Below are positions 1-6,814 of a stretch of DNA of 33,736 nt, one piece after another. The stretch spans positions 1-33,736 of the forward strand of contig NZ_JAWDXO010000030.1 in NCBI RefSeq assembly GCF_032477075.1, in the 5' to 3' direction. This DNA comes from Fusobacterium sp. (GTDB taxonomy: Bacteria > Fusobacteriota > Fusobacteriia > Fusobacteriales > Fusobacteriaceae). Position numbers and translations under genes: made by a program. Each line of letters begins with the position of its first letter. Within the stretch, counting starts at the first letter, position 1. The notes below the pieces were generated by a model. The model saw nothing but the letters and a program-made list of their open reading frames with translations, was not told the DNA's origin and did not search any database.

Positions 1-118
1 CAAATAATCCATTAAATGTAAGCATTATTCTTAGTAATGGTATAAATCCAATTTTTCCAATTATAATTCCTGCTATCAAACCTATTATCAGTTTTGGTAA
101 TAAGCCAAGTTTTTTCAT
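1..118 (-). CDS. Dicarboxylate/amino acid:cation symporter, N-terminal fragment
   Basis: Only the first 39 codons lie inside the window; the gene runs off the left edge. The visible protein starts MKKLGLLPKLIIGLIAGIII and continues into a second hydrophobic stretch containing TFNGLF. This resembles the first membrane helix of the DAACS (glutamate/dicarboxylate:Na+ symporter) family. The ATG at 118 follows an AGGTGGGG ribosome binding site. The family imports acidic or neutral amino acids or dicarboxylates with Na+ or H+. The substrate cannot be read from this fragment, and the family call rests on a short segment. Confidence 0.7.
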   Translation of the reverse strand, partial: MKKLGLLPKLIIGLIAGIIIGKIGFIPLLRIMLTFNGLF

Positions 119-176
119 TTTTCCCCACCTCATTAAATTTTCTAAATATTTTATCTAGTTTTAAAACCTATTAGAA

Positions 177-205
177 TATATACCATAATTTTATCTTTTA
201 ATCAA
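177..205 (-). promoter_or_regulatory. Putative promoter for the leftward symporter
   Basis: On the minus strand TTGATT (200-205) is followed after 17 nt by TATATA (177-182). It lies about 60 nt upstream of the ATG at 118. In such AT-rich sequence some matches arise by chance. Confidence 0.45.
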
Positions 206-359
206 GCCTTTATTCCCAAAATATGATAGTTTTTTTATATTTGAAACATATTATAATTATATAACTCTGTATTTTCAATACATTGAAGTATGTTCTTGAT
301 AAAATAAAAATTCATTTTTTATAGAGATAAATGAGTAATTTCTACTTTTAATAAAATTA

Positions 360-368
360 TGATATAAT
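360..368 (+). promoter_or_regulatory. Extended -10 element, putative hflX promoter
   Basis: TGATATAAT (TG at 360-361, TATAAT at 363-368) is an extended -10 element 37 nt before the hflX ATG. The -35 region is poor, as is usual for extended -10 promoters. The rest of the 119-405 gap is AT-rich, and I see only this promoter and the leftward one in it. Confidence 0.6.
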
Positions 369-405
369 ATATTACCAAATATAGATATAAATTGGAGTGG
401 TTTTT

Positions 406-2205
406 ATGATAAAAGGAAATACAGATGGAATTAAAGATTTTATTTTAAATGAATTAGATTCTCTTCATGATATAACAGTTGAAAAAAATAAAATAATAGA
501 GCCAGAAATGCTTGCTCTTATAGCTTCAGTAAGCAGCAGAATAAACAGAGAAATTAACATTGCCATTGACAGAAAAGGAAATGTTACAGAAATATCCATT
601 GGTGACAGCAGCAGTGTACAACTTCCTTTTTTAAATGTTCAGGAAAAAAGATTGAGCGGAACAAGAGTTATACATACTCACCCAAGTGGAAGTTCAAATC
701 TGTCTAGCATTGATATATCTGCCCTTACAAAATTAAAATTAGACTGTATAGTTGCCATTGGAATAAATGAAGATTCTATAACAGGAATGAGTATTGGATT
801 TTGCAGTGTAAATGGAAATGACCTTTCACATGAAATTATTGGTCCTTTATCTGTAGAAGAAATTGTAAATTATGACTTTCTTTCTAAAGTTGAAGAAATA
901 GAAAACTTCCTTAAAAAAAGAGAAGTTATTGAAAATGATGATGAATATGCAATTCTTGTAGGCTTAGATGATAATGAAAGTCTTGATGAACTGGCTGAAT
1001 TAGCTAAAGCATGCAATGTTAAAGTAGTAGCTAAATTCTTTCAAAAGAAAACTAAAATAGATTCATGTTATTTTATTGGACCTGGAAAAGCAAAAGAACT
1101 TACTGTCTTCAAACAATTAAAAAAAGCTAATCTTATTATTTTTGATGATGAGCTTAGTGGTTTACAAGTAAGAAACTTAGAGGAACTTACAAGCTGCAAG
1201 GTTATTGACAGAACTATTCTTATTCTTGAAATATTTGCTACAAGAGCCAGAACAAGAGAAGCAAAAATTCAGGTAGAGCTTGCACAATTAAAATATAGAA
1301 GCAGCAGACTTCTTGGTTTTGGTTCCACAATGTCTAGAACTGGTGGTGGTGTAGGAACTAAAGGTCCTGGAGAAAAAAAACTGGAAATTGATAAAAGAAG
1401 AATAAGAGAAACTATCTATGATTTAAAACAAGAATTAGAAAAAATAAGAAAAACAAGAGTAACTCAAAGAGAAAAAAGAGATGAATCTGGTATACCTAAA
1501 ATATCTCTTGTTGGATATACAAATGTTGGAAAATCTACTCTTAGAAATCTTCTTGTCAATATGTATGCAGCTGATAATACTTCTAAAAAAGAAGCTGTTT
1601 TTGCTGAAAATATGCTATTTGCAACTTTAGATATTACTACCAGAGCAATAGTTCTTCCTGACAAAAGGATAGCTTCTCTTACTGATACAGTAGGATTTGT
1701 AAGAAAGCTTCCGCATGATTTAGTAGAGGCTTTTAAGTCTACCCTTGAAGAAGTAAGTTTTTCTGATTTAATAATACATGTTGTTGATATATCAAGTGAA
1801 ACTGTTTCTGAACAAATTTTAGCTGTGGAAAAAGTACTGGGAGAGTTGAATGCTTTAGATAAACCATCTTTTCTTGCATTAAATAAATTTGAAATGGCTT
1901 CGCCAGAGCAAATTGCTACAGTAAAAGAAAACTTTAGCAAATATCAAATGATAGAAATCAGTGCTAAAGAAAATAAAAATATTGATGAATTTTTACAAAT
2001 GACTGTATCACTATTACCACAAACTACTAGAAAATGTACTTATTTAATACCTTACAGCAATACTTCTATGAGTGCCTTTCTTCATAGAAATTCTATTATT
2101 CAAGAAGAGAAGTATGAAGGAAATGGTATAAAAATAATTGCTATAGTCAATGATGAAATATACAATAAATGTAAAAAATTCATGATTGAGGAGAATATAT
2201 GTTAA
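406..2205 (+). CDS. hflX: Ribosome-associated GTPase HflX with JAMM-like N-terminal extension
   Basis: HflX is a GTPase that splits stalled or stressed 70S ribosomes. The HflX N-terminal domain (about 180-360) includes the glycine-rich stretch SRTGGGVGTKGPGE. It is followed by a G domain with P-loop GYTNVGKST (370-378), DTVGF (G3), NKFE (493-496, G4, where NKxD is usual) and SAKE (G5). At 599 residues it is about 170 longer than E. coli HflX. The additional N-terminal part carries H90-T-H92-x7-S100-x2-D103, an exact match to the JAMM/MPN+ metalloprotease motif, with E49 a possible fourth residue. The ATG at 406 was chosen because GGAG lies 8 nt upstream; the in-frame GTG at 397 falls inside that site. 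The stop overlaps the next gene by 7 nt, implying translational coupling. The GTPase call is firm; the role of the extension is unknown. Confidence 0.96.
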   Translation: MIKGNTDGIKDFILNELDSLHDITVEKNKIIEPEMLALIASVSSRINREINIAIDRKGNVTEISIGDSSSVQLPFLNVQEKRLSGTRVIHTHPSGSSNLSSIDISALTKLKLDCIVAIGINEDSITGMSIGFCSVNGNDLSHEIIGPLSVEEIVNYDFLSKVEEIENFLKKREVIENDDEYAILVGLDDNESLDELAELAKACNVKVVAKFFQKKTKIDSCYFIGPGKAKELTVFKQLKKANLIIFDDELSGLQVRNLEELTSCKVIDRTILILEIFATRARTREAKIQVELAQLKYRSSRLLGFGSTMSRTGGGVGTKGPGEKKLEIDKRRIRETIYDLKQELEKIRKTRVTQREKRDESGIPKISLVGYTNVGKSTLRNLLVNMYAADNTSKKEAVFAENMLFATLDITTRAIVLPDKRIASLTDTVGFVRKLPHDLVEAFKSTLEEVSFSDLIIHVVDISSETVSEQILAVEKVLGELNALDKPSFLALNKFEMASPEQIATVKENFSKYQMIEISAKENKNIDEFLQMTVSLLPQTTRKCTYLIPYSNTSMSAFLHRNSIIQEEKYEGNGIKIIAIVNDEIYNKCKKFMIEENIC

Positions 2206-3554
2206 AAATAATACTGGAAATTTTAAAATTAGCTCTTCCAGCAGTTGGGGAAATGATTCTTTATATGATGATATGGGTATTGGATACCATAATGGTTGGA
2301 AAACACAGTGGACAATTGGGAGTTTCTGCTGTTGGCCTCAGTTCAGAAGTAATGTACACATTTACAAATATAATTGTTGCTATGGGATTATCAATTTCTG
2401 TTACCTCGATAATTTCAAGGGCAATTGGTGGAAAAAATTATGAAAAAGCAAGATTGACTTCTGATATTACTTTAAGGTTAGGCCTTATATTTGCTTTTTT
2501 AATGGGAGGAATATTTTTTTGTTTCCCAGAAAAAATACTGACAATTGTAGGTGCAGAAAAAGATATTTTATCTCTTGCAACTAAATATATGAGAATATGT
2601 TCTTTTGCTGTAATATGCAATATGACAACAAGTATATTCAATGGGATATTCAGAGGCTGTAAAAATACTAAAACACCTCTTTTTACAGCTATAATTGTAA
2701 ATGTAGTAAATTTATCTCTTGATTATTTACTTATATTTGGTAAATTTGGTGCTCCAGAATTAGGAGTTGTAGGAGGTGCTATTGCTACTGTTGCTGGAAA
2801 TGTATGTGGACTTTTATTTACTTTAAGTCAATTAAAGAAAATTCCATTTAAACTAAGTCCATTTGCTCCATTTAATAGAGAATATTTTAAAGAATTAGTA
2901 AAATTGACTATTCCTTCATCATTACAAGAAGGAGCTTTCAGTATAAATAAATTAATAAATGTAGCCGTTATAATGACACTGGGAAGTTTATCTTTTGCTT
3001 CCAATCAGATAGCTATTACAATTGAAAGTATTTCTTTTATGCCTGGATGGGGATTTGCCATAGCTTGTACTTCTCTTACTGGATATTGTATAGGTCAAAA
3101 AGATTATGCAAAAGCTAAGATATATATAAATTATTCTATATACCTTGCTTCTGGAATTATGGGATTATTTTCTATAATCTTCCTTATTTTTCCTGAAAAA
3201 CTCATTTCTCTTTTTATTAAAAGCAGTGAAACTGAAGTTATAGCTCTTGGAACAGCCTGCCTTATGCTTGCTTCAATAGAACAGATACCAATAGCTATTT
3301 CTATGGTATTAGGAGGAGCTTTAAAAGGAACTGGAGACAGTAAGACTCCATTTAAAATAGTTTTATTTACAAACTGGGTAATACGGCTTCCTCTTGTATA
3401 TTATTATATTTACTTAAAGAGAAGTTCTGTAACTTACTTTTGGAAAATAACAGCTCTGCAATGGATAATAGAAGCTATTATTATTTTCGTAGTCTACCAA
3501 TACAAGTGGAAAAAATATTACCAAGTTACAGATTTAAAAGAAAAAATTGCATAA
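2199..3554 (+). CDS. MATE family multidrug/Na+ antiporter
   Basis: A 451-residue polytopic membrane protein with about 12 hydrophobic helices in two similar halves, of normal MATE length. The N-terminal half has motifs such as LALPAVGEMILYMM and the loop DTIMVGKHSG, and the second half has the matching SLQEGAFSINKL region. This places it with NorM/DinF-type exporters, which expel cationic drugs or other toxic compounds in exchange for Na+ or H+. The ATG at 2199 lies inside the end of hflX (ATGTTAA), and its ribosome binding site GAGGAG is within hflX, so the two genes are co-transcribed and probably coupled. The substrate cannot be predicted. Confidence 0.93.
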   Translation: MLKIILEILKLALPAVGEMILYMMIWVLDTIMVGKHSGQLGVSAVGLSSEVMYTFTNIIVAMGLSISVTSIISRAIGGKNYEKARLTSDITLRLGLIFAFLMGGIFFCFPEKILTIVGAEKDILSLATKYMRICSFAVICNMTTSIFNGIFRGCKNTKTPLFTAIIVNVVNLSLDYLLIFGKFGAPELGVVGGAIATVAGNVCGLLFTLSQLKKIPFKLSPFAPFNREYFKELVKLTIPSSLQEGAFSINKLINVAVIMTLGSLSFASNQIAITIESISFMPGWGFAIACTSLTGYCIGQKDYAKAKIYINYSIYLASGIMGLFSIIFLIFPEKLISLFIKSSETEVIALGTACLMLASIEQIPIAISMVLGGALKGTGDSKTPFKIVLFTNWVIRLPLVYYYIYLKRSSVTYFWKITALQWIIEAIIIFVVYQYKWKKYYQVTDLKEKIA

Positions 3555-3567
3555 TTTAAAGCAAAAT

Positions 3568-3597
3568 AGAGAGGTTAAAATTTTAACCTCTCTTTTC
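3568..3597. terminator. Bidirectional intrinsic terminator
   Basis: A perfect 26-nt palindrome (AGAGAGGTTAAAA then TTTTAACCTCTCT, 3568-3593) followed by TTTT lies between the convergent MATE and ATC-hydrolase genes, so it can end transcripts from both sides. Confidence 0.85.
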
Positions 3598-3602
3598 TAT
3601 AT

Positions 3603-4295
3603 TTATATTAAATTAAAATCTACTTTTAAATATGAAAACAATATCTCTGCCATTTCATTACCATATTCTTTTCTAAAATCTTTTAAAACTTTTAAAGCTA
3701 TTTCTTCTCCTCTTATTTTAAAAATAGATGTTGTAATATCTTTAAAAGTCTTATAGCAATGTCCGCAATGATAATCAAATTTTTTTATATTTTCTTCATT
3801 TCTTATAATTTTCTGATTCTTTTTAAAATCAGCTTCTCTCATAATTTGAATACAGTATTCATGTTCATATATGCTTTGAGGAACTTCAAAAACTAGATAG
3901 GGATTAAAGCCTCTGACAATAGCTTTGTCTAGGTGAGTACAATAAATAATTCCTGCCTTTGTTAAATCCATCTTTTTAAATTGTTCTGCCCAAGGACATT
4001 GCAAAATTTTTATTTCATAATTTGGAGAAAAAGATATCTCTTCAACTGTATTGACAGCACCTTCATTTTTTAATGTTTCACTGCTGACCCATTCTCCATA
4101 TTCCCTATATACAGCAAATGTGAGTTCTTTATTATCTCTTATTGCTCTTTGAGCCATTCTTGAACCTCTCTGTTCAGCGTAACGTTGAACTGCCAGTACA
4201 AAAGCTTTTTCCCCCTGCCCTCCATAATTTCCTACAAGTTCTCTATAAAATGAAGCTGCTATAAAAGCATGATGTCTTTCTGTAAATTCTTTCAT
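3603..4295 (-). CDS. L-2-amino-thiazoline-4-carboxylate hydrolase family protein
   Basis: A 230-residue soluble protein that I place in the ATC hydrolase family. Characterised members open the ring of 2-amino-thiazoline-4-carboxylate to give N-carbamoyl-cysteine, a route to cysteine. Family-like features are an N-terminal helical part with RYAEQRGSRMAQRA, the CPWAEQ segment around C100, YCTHLDKAIVRGFNP (C119, D123) and a later EYCIQI (C148). A CGHC pair at 177-180 adds two more cysteines. Many proteins of this family in anaerobes have no tested substrate, so the real reaction may differ. The ATG follows GGGAGGGAATTT. It stands alone between a convergent terminator and bioD, with no carbamoylase gene beside it. 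Confidence 0.72.
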   Translation of the reverse strand: MKEFTERHHAFIAASFYRELVGNYGGQGEKAFVLAVQRYAEQRGSRMAQRAIRDNKELTFAVYREYGEWVSSETLKNEGAVNTVEEISFSPNYEIKILQCPWAEQFKKMDLTKAGIIYCTHLDKAIVRGFNPYLVFEVPQSIYEHEYCIQIMREADFKKNQKIIRNEENIKKFDYHCGHCYKTFKDITTSIFKIRGEEIALKVLKDFRKEYGNEMAEILFSYLKVDFNLI

Positions 4296-4396
4296 AAATT
4301 CCCTCCCAAGATTTACTATATCTCATGAAAATATTATATAACATATTTTACAACTTGTACTTTCACTCTAACAAATATTTTAATGGAAAAATGAAA

Positions 4397-4412
4397 CTCA
4401 TTTACTAATGAG
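4397..4412 (-). terminator. Weak hairpin downstream of bioD
   Basis: CTCATT-TACT-AATGAG is a 6-bp stem followed on the minus strand by TTTCATTTTT. It could end the bioD transcript but is short and AT-rich. Confidence 0.35.
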
Positions 4413-4442
4413 ATGGAAAATAGTTAATTTAATATATTTATA

Positions 4443-5129
4443 TTATTTTACATCTGCTTCTAAAAATTTAAAAAGATCTATTTGATCTATTATATCTTGA
4501 TTATGTTTTAATAGGAGATGGTTCTCTATTCCACTCATCTGCATTATAACATTTCTGTTATCCTCTTCATGACCTGTTCTCTCATATAATCTTTCAATGG
4601 AATTAAATATAAATCCTTGTATTTTTATTCCCATATTTTCCAGTGCATTTACTGTTAACATTGTATGATTTATACTTCCTACTTTATTTCCAGTAACAAC
4701 TATTACTGGTATATCAAGCATTTTTATCAAATCATACATATAATATTTTTCTCTAATAATAGGAACAAATAACCCCCCTGCTCCTTCAACTATTAAAGTA
4801 TCATATTTTTCAGTTAACTTTTCCCAATGTTTTTTTATTTTCTCAGGTTTTACTTCTGTCTTATCTATTTCAGCTGCCAAATGTGGAGATACTTCAGCTC
4901 TCAGTAAATATGTTGTCATATCAATATCATATGGAATTTTATTATATTCACATAAGAATTCTACATCTGGGGAAACCAATTTTCCAAGCATTTCAAAAGC
5001 TCCACTTTGAATGGGTTTATAATATCCTCCATTTCTTTTCTTTATACCTTGATAAAGAAGAGCACTCACATAGGTCTTTCCAATTCTTGTATCTGTTCCT
5101 ATTATAAAATAACCCTTATTTAAGTTCAT
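4443..5129 (-). CDS. bioD: ATP-dependent dethiobiotin synthetase BioD
   Basis: BioD closes the ureido ring of dethiobiotin from 7,8-diaminononanoate, CO2 and ATP, the penultimate step of biotin synthesis. The 228-residue protein has the P-loop GTDTRIGKT (11-19), the substrate lysine in YYKPIQSG (K38) and the VEGAGG loop (114-119), all in the usual order and spacing. No bioA, bioB or bioF is in the window, so bioD is separated from the rest of the pathway. Its start lies inside the 3' end of the upstream small gene (14-nt overlap), with a G-rich ribosome binding site (GGGGGAAAGAG), so the two are probably translated together. Confidence 0.94.
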   Translation of the reverse strand: MNLNKGYFIIGTDTRIGKTYVSALLYQGIKKRNGGYYKPIQSGAFEMLGKLVSPDVEFLCEYNKIPYDIDMTTYLLRAEVSPHLAAEIDKTEVKPEKIKKHWEKLTEKYDTLIVEGAGGLFVPIIREKYYMYDLIKMLDIPVIVVTGNKVGSINHTMLTVNALENMGIKIQGFIFNSIERLYERTGHEEDNRNVIMQMSGIENHLLLKHNQDIIDQIDLFKFLEADVK

Positions 5130-5397
5130 ACTCTTTCCCCCTGATTATTTTTTTGTCATTTTTTATAGTATTCTCCATTAACATCAAAAAATTTTCTGCC
5201 ACTACTGGATTTATTTCAGTTTTCATCTCCAATTTTTGTAATTCCTCTGATGTTATCCTTTCATTAATATAATTAAGAAATGTTTTAGAAAGTATTGCCT
5301 TTATTTTTACAAACTCCATAGATTCTGCTCTTTGTATATTTACTGGAATAGAGTATGCTTTCTTATGTTCTTTTATATTTTTAATAAAACTTTTCAT
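5116..5397 (-). CDS. Hypothetical protein, 93 aa, upstream of and overlapping bioD
   Basis: A lysine- and glutamate-rich, probably helical protein that I do not recognise. It has no cysteine, signal peptide or membrane segment. The ATG follows GGAG at 11 nt. The 3' end overlaps bioD by 14 nt, which supports it being a real gene in a two-gene operon. A role connected to biotin is possible only by association. Confidence 0.7.
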   Translation of the reverse strand: MKSFIKNIKEHKKAYSIPVNIQRAESMEFVKIKAILSKTFLNYINERITSEELQKLEMKTEINPVVAENFLMLMENTIKNDKKIIRGKEYELK

Positions 5398-5445
5398 AAT
5401 TTAAGTAGCTCCTTTTTTATCCTTTAACAAATTTCTCTACATTCA

Positions 5446-5474
5446 AATATATCACAAATTTACAAATATTTAAA
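5446..5474 (-). promoter_or_regulatory. Putative promoter for the small gene-bioD operon
   Basis: On the minus strand TTTAAA (5469-5474), 17 nt, then TATATT (5446-5451) preceded by TGA, giving an extended -10. It lies about 50 nt before the ATG at 5397. Confidence 0.5.
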
Positions 5475-5549
5475 GTACTATGTATTATTGAGGTTTTTTA
5501 TGATAAAATATTTTATAATACTAAAAAAACAGAAAGTGGGGTTTGAATA

Positions 5550-6404
5550 ATGGAAAAAAAAATAAGAATAACTCTCCTTAAGCAAGTCTTAGAAATAATT
5601 GAATCTGACTTGGAAAATTTTAAAATAACAAAAAATTATCTCTTAAATTATATATTTGAGTATATGAAAAATGAAAAAATAAATAATAATTTTTTCTTTG
5701 ATGGAGAAAAATCTGTTATACAGTTTAATTTAAATAAAAAAAACCTAAGTACATATTATGATTTTTTAATGGAAAAAAATATACAGGTAGAAGCAGATTT
5801 CATAAGAAAACTTATTTATAAGTATGCCAATCAATCGAGAAAAAACAGAGAACTTTTTATTTTTCAATCTATAATTGAAAGACTGGAATCTGGAATAAAA
5901 GATAAAAAAATTATAAAAATACATTTTAAAGATAAAAGAATAACTTCTGTTCTTCCATTTTATATAGGAAGTTCTAAACTTGAACTTTCCAATTATCTTT
6001 TTTGTTATGATATGAATGAAGGAAAATATAGAAATTACAGAATAAGTAATATAGATACTATTTTTATTACCAAAGAAATAAAAATTTGGGAAGATATAAA
6101 GTTTATAGAAAAAGTTATAAAAGATTTTGATCCATTTCTTTCACAAGGAAAAGAAATAAAGGCTATGTTAACTTCAGAAGGTGAAAAACTCTTAAAAGAA
6201 ATTAAGTTGAATCGTCCTGAAATTATCTCTAAAAAAGGAAATCTTTATGAGTTTCAATGTTCAGAAGAAAAAGCTAAAAGATATTTTACATACTTCTTAG
6301 ATGAAATTGAAATATTAGAGCCCTTAAGTCTACGAGAATGGTTTAAAAATAAATATAAAAATGCCTATAAAAAATATCTTGACAATTTTATTTTTAAAAA
6401 GTAA
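5550..6404 (+). CDS. WYL-domain-type transcriptional regulator
   Basis: A 284-residue basic protein. The first 40 residues (KIRITLLKQVLEII, then KITKNYLLNYIFEYM) look like a ribbon-helix-helix DNA-binding segment. Residues about 110-180 resemble a WYL ligand-sensing domain: KKIIKIHF, LPFYIGSSKLELSNYLFCYD, then YRNYRISNIDTIFI. The C-terminal part (YEFQCSEEKAKRYFTYFLDE) resembles the WCX extension. WYL proteins bind nucleic acids or nucleotides and often control defence or stress genes. Here the only nearby candidate target is the small coiled-coil gene 47 nt downstream. The ATG follows a GTGGGG ribosome binding site. The family call is by pattern and moderately sure. Confidence 0.68.
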   Translation: MEKKIRITLLKQVLEIIESDLENFKITKNYLLNYIFEYMKNEKINNNFFFDGEKSVIQFNLNKKNLSTYYDFLMEKNIQVEADFIRKLIYKYANQSRKNRELFIFQSIIERLESGIKDKKIIKIHFKDKRITSVLPFYIGSSKLELSNYLFCYDMNEGKYRNYRISNIDTIFITKEIKIWEDIKFIEKVIKDFDPFLSQGKEIKAMLTSEGEKLLKEIKLNRPEIISKKGNLYEFQCSEEKAKRYFTYFLDEIEILEPLSLREWFKNKYKNAYKKYLDNFIFKK

Positions 6405-6451
6405 AATAATGAAAAATAAATTTTGTTTTATTTTTTAAAGGAGGGATATTT

Positions 6452-6652
6452 ATGACAGAAAAAAATCTTAATCTGATCAGAGAACTTGAAGAACAAATTG
6501 AAGATATCAAAATCAAACTAAAAGAAAGTAATTGTGAAGATGAAAAAGAAAAACTAGCTGATGATTATCAAAAAATATATACAGAATTAAATGAAGTATA
6601 TATGAAAAATGAAAAAATTATGAATAGATTGGAAAGAGAAAATGTACTATAG
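6452..6652 (+). CDS. Small coiled-coil protein, 66 aa
   Basis: A highly charged helical protein (LIRELEEQIEDIKIKLKES and following heptads) predicted to form a coiled coil over almost its whole length. It has no membrane segment and no family I recognise. A very strong ribosome binding site (AAAGGAGGG) 7 nt before the ATG argues that it is expressed. It lies 47 nt after the WYL gene in the same direction and may be its partner or target. Confidence 0.75.
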   Translation: MTEKNLNLIRELEEQIEDIKIKLKESNCEDEKEKLADDYQKIYTELNEVYMKNEKIMNRLERENVL

Positions 6653-6676
6653 TGCTATTACCTGTAATATCCAATG

Positions 6677-6713
6677 AAAAAAGCTGACTAAATATATATT
6701 TTAGCCAGCTTTT
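6677..6713 (-). terminator. Intrinsic terminator, best paired on the minus strand
   Basis: Arms at 6679-6692 and 6700-6713. On the minus strand they pair fully with one G-U (AAAAGCTGGCTAAA with TTTAGTCAGCTTTT) and end in six T. On the plus strand the same position is an A-C mismatch. It therefore mainly serves the leftward GGDEF/EAL gene and probably also stops the plus-strand transcript. Confidence 0.75.
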
Positions 6714-6754
6714 ATTTTATTATTTATTTTATTATTTATTTTATTATTTATTTT
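6711..6754. repeat. 12-bp AT-only tandem repeat, about 3.7 copies
   Basis: TTTATTTTATTA is repeated three times without change, followed by a partial copy. It sits between the terminator and the end of the leftward GGDEF/EAL gene. Confidence 0.85.
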
Positions 6755-6814
6755 TTTACTTTATATATACTTATCAATTTTTTTGTAAAGTTCTATAAAT
6801 TTTTATAAAATTCT

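Noticed and set aside
2186..2443. 85-codon frame overlapping the start of the MATE gene
   Set aside because: It lies out of frame within the MATE coding region, has low-complexity composition (Ser/Trp/Cys/Tyr-rich) and no ribosome binding site logic; a shadow frame.
5488..5519. Promoter for the WYL gene using TTGAGG and TATAAT
   Set aside because: The spacing is 20 nt and there is no extended -10; other AT-rich hexamers fit as well, so no single promoter could be chosen.
6403..6440. AT-rich inverted repeat between the WYL gene and the coiled-coil gene as a terminator
   Set aside because: Only A-T pairs and embedded in homopolymer-like sequence; it would be unstable and abuts the ribosome binding site of the next gene.
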